DNA of 64,000 nucleotides from Drosophila miranda. Its lineage: Eukaryota; Arthropoda; Insecta; Diptera; Drosophilidae. How positions within the stretch are numbered: position 1 is the stretch's first letter; every line of letters starts with the position of its first letter. The notes below the pieces were generated by a model. It was not told the origin of the DNA. It made no database searches and was given only the letters and a program-made list of their open reading frames with translations. A program made the translations under genes and the position numbers. The DNA lies in assembly GCF_003369915.1 (NCBI RefSeq), contig NC_046676.1, forward strand, positions 18,024,001 to 18,088,000. Reading direction: 5' to 3'. Shown piece after piece: positions 39,000 through 51,400 of this stretch.

Positions 39000-39474
39000 G
39001 CTCTCTCTCCTCTTTTCAGTTTTGGGAAAAATGTGAGGCAGTGGCAATCCGGCAATCGTCAGTCAATCAATAGACCGCTGCCCAAAAATGTTTCAATTAT
39101 GTTATCGGCAACCACAAGAAGAGCTACAACATCAATTACAGCAACACCAGAGGCAGCAGCAACTGAATCATCGAGAGCAATTAAACGTCAGCAGCAGCAG
39201 CAACCACAGAGCCGCATTGGCCGTGTCCGAAGGAGCCGAGGCGGAAGAAGCGTAGACCAGAGCAGGCAAAGCAGTGGAAGAGGAATAGGCAGCCAATCAT
39301 CCATCCAAGGAACCAAAACCGAAACCAAAATCAAAACCAGAACCAGAACCAAATTAATACGTAACCAAGAGCAATTTGGCATAGCAACCGCCACAGGAAC
39401 ACGTCCCGGGTGCCACGTTCAGAGGGTCTAAGGGAGCAGCAGAGCAGAGGAAAAGTCAGAAGCAGGACTTCGAC
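39000..39474 (+). promoter_or_regulatory. Probable 5' leader of the MGC isoform of Pde8
   Basis: An initiator-like TTTTCAGTTTT at 39014-39024 follows a (CT)n patch and precedes an AAC/CAG-rich leader without ATG in the Pde8 frame. No TATA box is seen. The assignment as a leader is inferred from position and composition. Confidence 0.35.
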
Positions 39475-42400
39475 ATGGGCTGCTCGCCAAGCACACTCCC
39501 CAATTCCGCCTCCACCAACGCCAACACCAACGCTGGCCCCACTGCAGCCAATTCCGTCCCCCTCTCCCTCGACGCCACTGAAAAGGATGGCAGCCGTCTG
39601 TTCTGCATCAAGCTGCGGCGCAGCCGTCTACGCCGCTGCAGCTGCGGCGGAGTCGCCCTCCAGCAGGGTGACGGCAACGGCAACGGCAGCACTGCGGGCA
39701 GTGCAACCTGCGGCAGTGGAACGGGCGACAATCTGTGCCACCAGGTGCTCCTGAATCCGCTTCAGGCCAAGAACGAGGCTGACTACGAAAAGGTAACCAA
39801 ATACGCCCTCCAATCCCCAATACCCAATCCCCTCTTGCCCGAACTTGCCGTCTTTCAACTTACCGTCTTTCACAGCTAAGCACTGGAAAAAAGGACTCGA
39901 TTGTGACGGTGGCAGCATTGGGCAACTTCACCCACAGTGTGGTGCGACGTGCCACAGGCAGTAAGTACCCGTTATTTAAATCATTTTCACCGCTTGATTT
40001 TGGGGCAGTTCTTATAGGAACCAATTGCTCTTCCTCTCGCCCTTCCAGACTTCATAATAGCAAATATGCTCGTAGATAAGCCCCCAGATTGAAGAACCCT
40101 GTTCCTAATCTGAAGTGACAGTGCTCCAACCTCAAGAGCTCCCTCAATGGTAGCTGATAATACAATAATTATCTTTTGGAATCTCAGTATTTCAGAAATG
40201 CTTAAATATGTACGGGTATTTCCTCCAAGATTAATTGTGTTTTATGGCACAAATCATTCAAGAATCCATCAAGCATCATTCTAATCCAATCAGCTCAAGT
40301 GGTAGCCATAACGCTCCCCAGATAAAAGTCAAATCGTGCACAAAAGTCGTACAGGGTATCCGCAGTTCGTTGTTAGGTGATACGGAGGGACAGGCACAGG
40401 TAATACGATCGCTGAGAAGTCAGCTGGCGCTTGTCTAAGCTTCAAGCGCAGCTGTTTTGTGGATGACCAATTAACAGTTGCTTGCCGCCTCTCTCCCCTG
40501 TCTGGGGCTGGGTTCTGTTCTGGCTCTGGCTCTGGGTCTGAGCTTCGGCTTTCAATGGGAGCTTCGGTAGCAGCAAAGCAATTGTCCAAAGAGCGTGAAC
40601 GAGCATTACTCTCTGAGTTTCTGTCTGGCTTGTGGCCACTTGGTGTGAAACTTGATCGCTCTCAGCAAATGTGATCGCCAAGAGAGCGCCAAGTTTGCGA
40701 GATAAAGCGAAAGAGAGCAAGCTTCGGTTGTCATTGGAGCAAAGGAGAGGAGCGCAGCGCAGAGCAGAGCAGAGCAGACCAAAGCAAAGCTCGCCCCAAC
40801 ATCGCTTCGGCAACAGCTGCTCCCCATGTATGGAGTCATTCGCTTTTAACTGTTTCGTCGCGTCGGTTGCGTGTACTATACGTACCCCTGCATCGCATGT
40901 ATACCGAAACGCACACATACTCGTATGCATCGTATGCTCCTCCGGCCTGGTCTCTGTAGAATACACTGTAACCGAGGTGTGTGTACGGATTTCGAAAGCC
41001 TCACGCACTATGCAAATTTCAAGAGGAGTTTGATCTTGCGGGCGTGTCTCCATCTCGTCGCCAGTCGGTCCCCTTTCGATGTGCACCGGTGCGCGGTGCG
41101 GTGCGGTGCGGTTCGTATCGGTTCTGTTCAGTTCAGTTGAGTTCAGTTCGGTGAGAACTGGTCGCTCCAATCGCGGCCTAATGCAGTGGCACAAATTTGG
41201 CAAGTCGTGCCAGTGCATGGCCCAGGGCCAACCAGTCCCGAGCCCCCACCAAACCGAGTGCAATTAAAAAACGCATAGAGTAACAACTTCTCAGATACAA
41301 TACAAACCCGAAACCATAACCGAATCAGAATCAGAAACAGAAACAGAACCCGAAACAGAAACAGAAACTGAAACAGCAACGTCGATGTGGAAAAAAACAG
41401 CTTGGCATGCTCTAAAATACAGCAACAACCAACCAACCAACAACCCCATACGAAACTCACTCACACTCGGGCACAGGAGGGTATCAAAAAATGTGTTAAA
41501 AATCAAAACAAACTTCACAACTAAGTGTGCCACAAAAAGGCAGCAAAAGCAATAGCAACAAGAACAAGTGTAACGAGTAGCAATCCACAATCCACGACTA
41601 GAATTTGTATCTGTGTATCTGTCTGCTGGTCAATACATCCACCCGTCCATCCATCCATCTGTATCCACCGCAGCCGTATGTGTATCTGCGCTTCTTTCAT
41701 TCTTGAATTTGCTCTGCACCAGCTATTGTTTCGCTTTCGTTTCGGCTCATTAGCTGAGAAGATCCGCATACACACCAATACACTGCGATTAATATGCAAA
41801 GATTCACATGACAAAATCTGGTTCCCCGATCGCCTGCGGCATCTCTCACTCTACTGCTATATCGCATCTCTCGCTGTAAGCAATGGATCGATCGCCCACG
41901 ATATGGCGCCAAAACATCAATCAAAGCCAAAGAAAACAAACCGAGCGAACGATCGCTTGACAACGATTCATTATGTGTCCTAATCCCACCCCCTGTCGGA
42001 CTCCGCAGTTTATCAGTTTTCACATCAATTAAATTTAAAGAAATCGTAATTGAATTGATGACCCATCCAATTTTCCAATTTTCGCTAAGTAGAGCCAGAT
42101 TCACCTCCGAATTTTACAGAAATCTTTTATATTTTTCTGGGTTTAGCCGACCACGTGAAGTCATTTTCATGAATATTGCGCGCCAAGTCAGAGAGACCAG
42201 AGACCACATCAGACCCGACCCGTCCAGCCCAGTTGGAGATTAGATTATGCCAAAACGAAGACTGCTGAATATTGCTCGCACAGAACACCCAAAACCCCGC
42301 CCTTGGGCTGTTTGGGAAGCCCCCTGTCGTCCGGCCACAAAACGGCCACAGTTGGTATCAATATGGAGCCATTGTTATATGGCCAGTGTCCCGTATGTCC

Positions 42401-45400
42401 CGTGTGCCATGTCCGGCTATCAACGGCGAGTATCGCTGAGCAAAGAAGATCGCGCGGTGGCAGATAAAGTCCCTGTCTGCCCCTCCCTTCGGACAGTTTG
42501 ATTCCGATTTGGGCCCACCACGACTGCTACTCGTATGTGAATCCAATAAAGCGCACACAGGCTACACTCATAGATAGAATAGATGTAGATTGTGCACGCG
42601 TTTCTCCCATTCCCATACCCATGCCCATGCCCATTTCCATGAGCTGTATCTGTATCTGCATCTGCAACTGTATCTGTGGCAGTATCTGCCCCGCACACAC
42701 ACACACACACACACTCACACACAGTGTGCGGGGGCTAAACATCTGAATACTATGAGCAAACTTGGCTGATATTATCTTATCACAAATTAATTGGTTGCCA
42801 TGACAGCGACACAAGGCGCAAAAGGCCCCAAAAGCACCAAAAAATGATCGGCCAACGTTGGCGGCTCTGAGCCGCTGCTGCCTTCCGGCTCTGGCTCTGG
42901 CTCTGGCCCTGCCCCTGCCCCTGCCCCTCCGAGAGGTGGATAATCCGCTCTTTGTATTAAAATTTAATTTTCTTCTGGCTATTTGTGATTCCATTGCACC
43001 TGCCCGCTCCCTCCCTCCACCGCTTCCCCCTGTTCCATTTGCGTGTTTTTCTATTTCTCTAAGCGCCTTAGATACGCCTCACTGTACGCGTAGATACAAA
43101 TGTATCTGGCAGCCCAGCAGACCGTTAGTTTACCCTGAAGCGCACCTTCTGCTGCCGTTGTCGCTGCTGCTGCGGCTGCTGCCACTGCCACTGGCTCTGT
43201 TGGCTTCAGAATCCGTGCGAGAATTATCATCTGGCAAACAGTTCTTCATAACGGATTAGAGCGGACGTTGTGTCTAGTCTGGGGTCGCCTTTTGCCACCC
43301 AGCCCATCCGAGCGTCTCTTGGCCATTTGGCTCCCAGATTTTCAGTCTCAGTTTCAATTTCAGTTTTCGTTTAAATGTGATTTCAGTGTGAATTCGGATG
43401 TGGTGGCGCGAATATCCCCAATCGATCAACCTATCCCCGTAGGCCTTGCAGTGCAGCACTTCTGTGCAACTTGCAGTCTAATTTTTCTGTTCTTGCCGTG
43501 CCCTAATGAGCCAGTGTAGTAAGTATCTGCAGCAGTTCAGTGTGGTGTGGTGTGGTGTGGTGTGTGTGTGTGTGTCTCGAAATAGTTTTCCAAACTTGAA
43601 AAGTGGAGTGGATGGATATGGCAGAGGATTGGAGCGGAGTGGAGTGGAATGGAGTGGCGGCTAGAGCCTGTTGCTGGCGACGTCAGCAGGCTGTGTGGCA
43701 GGCGGCTGCTGTTCCCTGCTTTTATCTAAGCAATTTATCGATTTTCGTTTAGATTACAACGCGTGTACCGCCCCCCACCCCCCTCTCTCACTCTCTCTCT
43801 CTCTCTCTCTGTCTCTTTCTCTCACGGAGTGTTCCCTTCCCTTGGCTACCCCTGCCGAAAATATAACACAGACGATAAGATACACTCGACCCATTTGAAT
43901 AAGCGCAAATATTCTGTCCCCCCCCCTTAGACGGGGGGGGCGCGGGCAGTGCTGTACATACACGTATTACGTACACATTCGTACACTCGACTTTTGTATA
44001 TGGATCTCGTAGAGCCCCTGTACACACTCGGACTACATGCAGAGCCTGACGCTGAAGCACTCTCTCTCTCTCTATCCCCAGGTCCCTCTTTGACCCTAAC
44101 TCTGTGGGTACTTTCCCCCTGGATAGTTTTTTGTTTATGCCCCATTCAGCTGTATGTACATATCGAATATATTCTCATATAGTATGGAAAATACATATCT
44201 TTCGGGCAGGAGTTCTCGCATGCATGTGGAGCAGTTTATCATTACGCACTAATTGTGCGAAATCAATGCCACACAGACAGATAAACGAACGGATAAAGCG
44301 GCAACAAAACAACATACAAAACAATACTAGTGCACATAGATGACAATTAACATAATGCCACGAAAATAATCAAAATTTGTGTGTTTGTTCATTTGCAAAC
44401 TACCCACAAAAAAACATAAACAAAAACCACCCAAATAACCATTCAACCCGACCGTCGAGCGTCGGGAAAGTCGAGTCGTGAAAGAAAGGGAATAGAACCG
44501 CATAAACAATGATAATTTCTAGTCAGCCAAACTTGGCTGGAAGCACGCCTACAACCACTGCCACCTCCCCAGTACCAGTACCAGCAACAGTACTCGTACC
44601 CGCCTCGGTCAGTGGCGCCCACACGAGTGAAGAAAGTGTTGAGAGTGCCAGTGCCCCAAGCGGTTGCAATTGTGTGGGGCAAGCGGGTGTGGGTGTGGGT
44701 GTGGGTGTGGGTGTGCATGTGAAGGTGGATGTAGATGGGCCAGTGGGCGTGGGGGCCAGACAAATGCCAGCCATGGAGGCAACAACAACAACAACAACAA
44801 CAGCAACAGCAACAGCAGAAGGCAGCAGAGATTCATTAACGCGTCCGGCCTCCGAGTCCGAGCTGGCTGTGGGTAAGGTTCTTCTACGGTTCTACGGTTG
44901 GGCCCCTGCCCTCTCTATCTCTCTATCTGTCTCTCTCTCTTCAGGGGTTAAAGTTGAGGTTGATGATGCGGTTAGCAAGCGTGTGCCCGGGCCAGGGGGA
45001 TCTCTGTAGTATTGCCGTGTGTGGGTTGGATGTTAGTTGTCTGTTTTCCCAGCATAACCCTGAAAAGTTGTGTCTCGGGTTGGCTGCTAAATTTCTGCTT
45101 CACATAGTTGGTTTTCGGCAATTAAATATTACGAGCGAAAATTGTGCATCCCATCAAGTGTTGCGTAAATTGTTTTAGCAAATTCCCAGAAATATTCTCA
45201 ACCGAAATTCTGCACTAGCATATGGCTTCACTCGAGTATACGTACATATATTAGAAAAGTTATCCGAAACTGTAAAATTTGATATGATTAGCATTTAATT
45301 TCATTCTTCAGTTAAAAACATTCCCTTCAATTTTCGGCGAACCTTTTTGGGGCCAAAAAATTGTTTATGAAAGTTTCCAGGAACCGCAGAATTTTAATTT

Positions 45401-48400
45401 CCTTTTAGCTTAAGGAATGCTGAAGCTCAACTGGAGGAGCGTTTAAGAACTCCCTGCTGGAGTGTGTTCCCTTATATGAATTCTTAATATATTTACACGA
45501 TTTCTGGGGCATTATAGCTTAAATGGGAAATCCCATAATAAAGTAGTTTTCTGTCTGGAGGTCTGAAGCTATTCCCCAAAATATATCCTTAGCTTTTATT
45601 GATTGAGTTACCTTTTAGTCTTCCGTCTAACAGTTGAACAGAAATGGTTTCAATTTGCATTTACCTCTTGATTCCTATAAGTTATAACGAACATGATAAA
45701 TTGACTTGATGAATATTGTATAGACATAAGTAAAAATTTCCCTGGTAAATCATATTCCACGCAAGGATACTCTGAGCTTCGACTGAGCTTGAAGTTCCCC
45801 TTCAGTCCCACTCTCGTCTTGGGTTTCTCATTAAATGAAATACAATTTGTGCGGCTTAGTTTCCACTCGGGTTTCTGGCACTTCTCTCGAGCTGCCGTCA
45901 GTGACAGAGATAGAAACCTGCCCTGACCCCAAGGATCCGGTACCCTTTGGGGCCTCAGATCTGCCCGTGCCCATGCCCGTGCCCGTACGTGTGGCTATGT
46001 AGTGAGCCTTTTTGTGCATGTGTGTTGTATGTGTGTGAGAAAGTGGGCCTTCCTTCGGTTTATAAAGTGTTTTTGAAATGCCAACGCTTATAATTAAATA
46101 AAACGTGCAACAAGAGAAATTAATGGGCGTGCGTGTGGTTGTCACTGTCTCCTTGTCCTGCTGTCCTGCTGTCTCTGTGTGTGGGAATTTGTGTGGTGTC
46201 CATTCATCTTGATTGTGTGCGTGCGGGCAGCCCAAAAGTATGCAGCTTTTTCCCTGTCTGAAAACGCCCCGAAATGTAGCATACTTCTCAGCGTCGCATG
46301 TCTATAGCTCTCATCTTAAACTCTTTTTGTTATACCCTACAGGCACCGGCACTGGCACATCGGGCACCAGTTCATCCGGTGGCGGCGGTAACAATCGGCC
46401 AGGTCATCGAAAGTCATCGCTCGCCCTCGCCCTCACCCCCGAGGATGACCCAATGGATGTGTATCAGGTGAGTCGTTTGTCCGTCCCCCCTTCGCATTTC
46501 CATATCCACCTAAGGATCCACTGGATCCAAAGAGAGGTGGTTAGGCACGGTAAGTTGGGGACCGCATGGCTGTTACGTCTTTTGATAAGATCTTATCTTA
46601 TCAGAACTCGGTATATGGCAGCAGAGAGCAATACGGAGCGGAGAGCATGGCAAAGTGTAGCGCTTTTCGCTCTACATTCCGCTTTAAATAGCCGCTCACC
46701 CATACCAGAGCACTGTGATATGCATGCCGGAATGTGTGTGTGTGTGTGTGTGTGTGTTTTGCTTATAAACAATAGGCTACCAGAGAAATCAAATCAATTA
46801 ACATTGAAGGTGGGAAATCAAAAAGCAAAGAAAGAAAAAAAGATTATACCCCGTCGCTGTCGATCGACGTTTTCAGTTGGATGTTTGAGCGTCGCCGAGT
46901 CGCGTTTCGACCACAAATCAAAAAACTGTGAATTACTACGTGCCACCTAGAATTGATTGAGATTTGGATACAAATATACACAGATACTATCACGGATAGA
47001 GATAGAGATAGAGAAAGAAATACAGATACGATCGAGATTGTTGTATGGAAAATGCCAGGGCCTGGATCGCGTCTGTGTCTGTTCAGGCTTATGCAAACAA
47101 CTTGTTATTGATCTAAGACATTGGACCGCTCAAGTGCTTAGCGTAATTGTCATTGTTATATTGTCATAGTTATTGCCATTGCGATTCCGATTGCGGCACA
47201 GTGAGTGAGTGACTGAGTGAGTGACTCCGAGTGTCGTCCGAGTGTTGTCTGAGTGCAGTTTTATAATTAGCTGAAATGCGCAATTGCTTGCCAAAACTCA
47301 CGAATGTCTTTCGCCGCAAATCCTCCGCGAAATCGTCGGCAACTGGCAACCGTGCAAATCATTCGAATGATTGCCTCTCCGACAGCGACTCGGAGCAGTA
47401 CACTGCGGTGGCCATGTCTGGCGGGGCTTTAGCCATTCTGTCGCCACAGTCCGATCAGCCGCACGATAATAATAATAAGAGACCACCGCACACGGATGGC
47501 GATAGCAGCTATAGCCGGCTGATAAGTGGCTCGCACTTGGAGACAGTGGCAGTGGCGCCAAATGTCCGCATCCGTACGATGGACGAAAGCTCCTTCACGG
47601 AAATGAGAGTGGAAGCGATTTCGGGGCAGGCTCCCGGTCCTACTTCCGGTCCTACTCCCGGTCCAGCGCAGCTTTCTGTACCAATTCCCGGGCGTAATTC
47701 CATTTCGTTGCCATTTGCGGGCCTCGGTTCGAGCAAAACGCCCGAGGAAATGGAACTGGAATATGAGGCGAATGTGAAGGCCGAAGGCGGAGACATTGTG
47801 ACACCCCTGCGCCGCAACACCACCACCACCGGCACGAGGCCGCACAGTATGGCCCTGAACGGGGGACGCAGTGCGTCGCTGCAGCCGGAAATAGTCGAGG
47901 CCATACGCAATTTAGACGTCCAGGGGCTCTTTTTCAACAATCTCGCAATGGAGGACAGGGACGCTGAGTCGGACTCCCAGTGTCATGAAGATGCTGTGGT
48001 ACTGCGGCGCAAGGTCGCCGGCCTGGAGCGAAAATCCTGCAGCCTCTACGAGCGGCGTATGCCCAAGATGCCGAAGCTCCATCTGATGGTAGCAGGAAAA
48101 AAGCCGCAGCCCCAACAGCAGCCCGAAGATGATGATGATGAGTACAAAGTTTTTCAGGTAGTTTACAGGTGCAAGAAAAGAGATGGAACAGAAACCCCAA
48201 TCCTATCCGTTTGAAGTTGCGGGAAATTTCTGGGAAATGTTGCTTGTACATTTTCATTCCCCTAACTGACATGGAGCTCATCCCGCGTCTGTCTCACGGC
48301 AAATCCCTGCCTTTCGCATATCGTATTAAAAAGCAGCACAAAGCAGACATCTGTACAGCCAGTCACAGAGTTTGAAGTCAGAGCCAGCGATTTTATTTTA

Positions 48401-51400
48401 ATTTATCATCATTTAAGCGACACGAGCGTCACACACGCATTGTACGCGTATCTGCCAGATACACAGAGCACACACACACACACACAGATCCAGATACAGA
48501 TACACAACATGACGGCGGACAAACGGACAGGGACGGACAGGCAGTGGGGGAATGAAGCGAAGCCAGGTTAAGCCCTCTTATTTTGATGGAAAATCCAGAG
48601 AAGCTGTAGATTTTTATTTAATTTTACACGTTGTTTCACCTGTCCTCCCGCCACTCAACTGTCGCCCTCTCTCTCTCTCTCTCTCTCTCTCTCGCTCACT
48701 AACATCTCTACTTCTCTTTGCAGCGAAATCTCATGGACTTGAAATATCCAACCGTGCTACCACCGAATCCTCAACTTAAGGTAAGCGTAAGCTCTACTCC
48801 AGCCAGACCTGCCTCATTCAATCAATGCAATGGCTGTCCCGTCCCGTCCCGTCCCTTCTTCTATTTCCATCTCCATTTCCGTTTTCCAGGCTCTTTTAGT
48901 TTTCCACAAATCGGATAGCATCTGTGAGGCGGTCGCCTCCGCCTGCCAGCGCCACCAGCTGGACGTAACGCTGGTCAAGTCGAAGGAGGAGGCCCTGGAC
49001 ACGCTCCAGAAGTCGTATGCCACCGCCCAATGCTACCATCTAATCATAATTGATGCGCGCTCCTCGAAAAATCTAGATGCCGAGCATATTGCAAGGTAAG
49101 ATATGCGGTTCGGGTTCGGTTCGGGAACCAAAAATTTATCTACATGAGTTGGGTCTCTCTCTCGTCTTAGGGGCTGCTCAAGTTTATATAAGTTTGGTCG
49201 AAAAGTTTTCCCAACTTTTTCATTTTGATAAACTTTACACTTTGCTATAAAACTTGCTTCTCTCTCTCTCTCTCTCTCTCTCTCCTCATCAGAACAATAC
49301 GTCATACACATGGACACCATTTAACGACAATAATTGCCGTCTGCAAGAAGAGGTAAGTGGCAAGAACACGCCTAGCCATGCCCTGGCAGTTACTCAATCA
49401 ACTTCGTCTGCTGGAGCCTTAAATAACGAACGACTCTTTGCAGTTTCTTCGAAAAGGATGATGTGCTAATTGCTCTATTGGACGCTGGCGTTAATAGAGT
49501 AAGTTTCCTGTTAATTGGCCCATCGGCAGCTTAAAAAGAGGCCAAAACGAGAAACATACTATATACCAGATGCTCATCGGGGTCTATTATTCCACAGTGC
49601 GTAGCCGAGACGACAAACCTGGCCATGTGCAGTGTGGAGCTGAAGCAAATACTGCACTCGATCATACGGCCCCACAATGTCATGTCCACTCAACAGGTAA
49701 TCAAGTTAATGTCCTTCTCCTTGGGGGTGCTTGACAGGGAATGCACTCGCTCTGTCTCGTTCAGAAATTAATTCAATTAAATGGTCCAAGTGAAATTGTA
49801 AACCACAAGCTCAACGCAGAGCGCCCTTCCTTCACTTGCCTTCCCGTCCTCAATGTTATACGTACCACATATACCCTGTAATCGTAGAGTAGATTAGAGT
49901 AGAGTGCAAACTACAGTATATTGTGCTGCTCTGGCTCGCATAAACCTTGTGGATATCTGATTATACATACTAGAAACAAACGAAGATAAAGTTTTATTGG
50001 GAAAATAAAGCATGACGTCCTCCGTTTTTGATAATCGATAATAGCTTTAAATTTATGGAACTACTGTTCAATGGTTGAATGTAAATAAGAGTCTGATCAA
50101 ACGATTTAGAATAGTTCAGAAATAGTACTAAGTGGAAACAAACACAGAAATATCCCGGGTAGCCCATAGTCGCATCGTCCTGTATCTGCCCTCCATTGGC
50201 CCGCTAAAACTGTCCTTTGTATCTCCCACAGGCACTCTACACGGCACTGCATCGGCTGAAGGAGGTGGTCCTCATCACGGACGACGTGCTGCGAATACAG
50301 TACGCGAACCGTGCCACGGAACGTCTCCTCAACATGCGGCTGGTGAGTGGATGGGTTTTAGGTGCCAGCGCTGCCGCCCCTCCTGTAGTTTTGTGCACTG
50401 TGTGCACTAGGTGCAATTGAGGCATTAATGGGATTTGCTTGTTTAACAAACAGGATGAAATCATTAGCAAGCCACTGGCGGACATTTTCGTGTCCGACCT
50501 GTCCACCATCAGCGAGCAGGGCAAGAGCATCAAAGAGTTCGATGGGATACTGACAGTGCGACGCAAGAACCAGGAGGGCATCCCCATGCACGTTCGCGTC
50601 GTCCCAGTGGCCTGCATCGGGAGGTGAGTTCGATGGTCGGTCCCTTCTCCACTCAGAGCATTAATTGGCAATCTGTCGTTTGCGTTGGGGACCTTTTTCT
50701 TTCTGTTGCAGTGCGCCCACTCACTTGATTTTCAACTTTGATGTGCCCGGCGGACAGATGGACTTCATAGCCACGCTGCCGCAGCCAAAGGAGGCGCCAC
50801 GCGGCTCCCTACACTCGGTGCGGCGCTGCAGCTTCGATGTGCGGTCCATTGCCTCGGACGGATTGCGGAGGACCAGCCTGGCCAAGCTCACATCCCTGCC
50901 GCTGGAGGCCCCAATCACTAAAGTATGACTCCGCTTTGTGCGCTTTCTGGGATTTGAATTGGTTTATGGCTACAACACGGAAATGCTTCTTGTGCCTATT
51001 GGAATGACCCCAAAATGTCGTCCGTGCTTGTATCCGTGTGCGTGTGTATGTGTGTTTGCGTGTGTGTGTGTGTGTGTCTGGTTTGTGTGGTGTCCTGGTG
51101 TCGTAGTGTCCTGTCATGCCCTGTGGCGCAGCAGCAGCAGCAAAAGCAATAGCATTAGCAACAATATTTGCACAAGAACACAAACCACACACATGCCGCA
51201 CCACCCACCCACCCGTGCCCGCCATCTACACACAAACACAGGCACGTCGGCGATCAGAGCCACCAGAGAGCCGCCCCTAAATGCATTTTCAGAAGTAATT
51301 CGTTTGTGCTCTGTCCACAAATGTTTGCACTCACTCTGCTCTTAATTATCGAATCACTCAATCAATTTACGGTAATATAGTCAGCGAGGAAGCAAAACAT

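Larger units (their letters stand above)
28916..39000. other. Intergenic region between retn and Pde8
   Basis: About 10 kb with no gene I can support. It contains (CA)n at 31529-31552, (GT)n at 34276-34298, an 18-G run at 35077-35094, a GTATCTCTCAGATAC palindrome at 34377-34391, (TC)n near 36330-36352, a TATA-like run at 32268-32283, a CT/GA-rich block at 33640-34150, and a TATA-plus-donor arrangement at 36994-37267. Upstream non-coding Pde8 exons could lie here. Opposing AT-rich frames of about 100 codons at 33017-33370 are doubtful. Confidence 0.6.
39961..46342 (+). other. Large Pde8 intron (6.4 kb)
   Basis: Donor GTAAGT at 39961 and acceptor CCTACAG ending at 46342. It carries the candidate alternative first exon at 44509-44872, the AGATACAAATGTATCT palindrome at 43092-43107, repeated GTTCAGTT words at 41120-41150, (TC)n near 43785-43810, and AT-rich DNA at 45180-45850. 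No separate gene is supported. Confidence 0.75.

Noticed and set aside
39109..39431. Gln/Arg-rich plus frame just upstream of the MGC start of Pde8
   Set aside because: CAG/AAC-rich leader sequence in a different frame from Pde8, without a matching known protein.
44443..44836. Minus-strand frames opposite the candidate 44509 exon
   Set aside because: They translate the GTGGGT and ACA/GCA repeats as His-Pro-Thr and poly-Leu; no splice or start support.
48158..48214. Extension of the 47276 exon through the GTAGTT donor to its own stop
   Set aside because: Splicing at 48157 gives the phase needed for the next Pde8 exon; the continuation is short intron translation.
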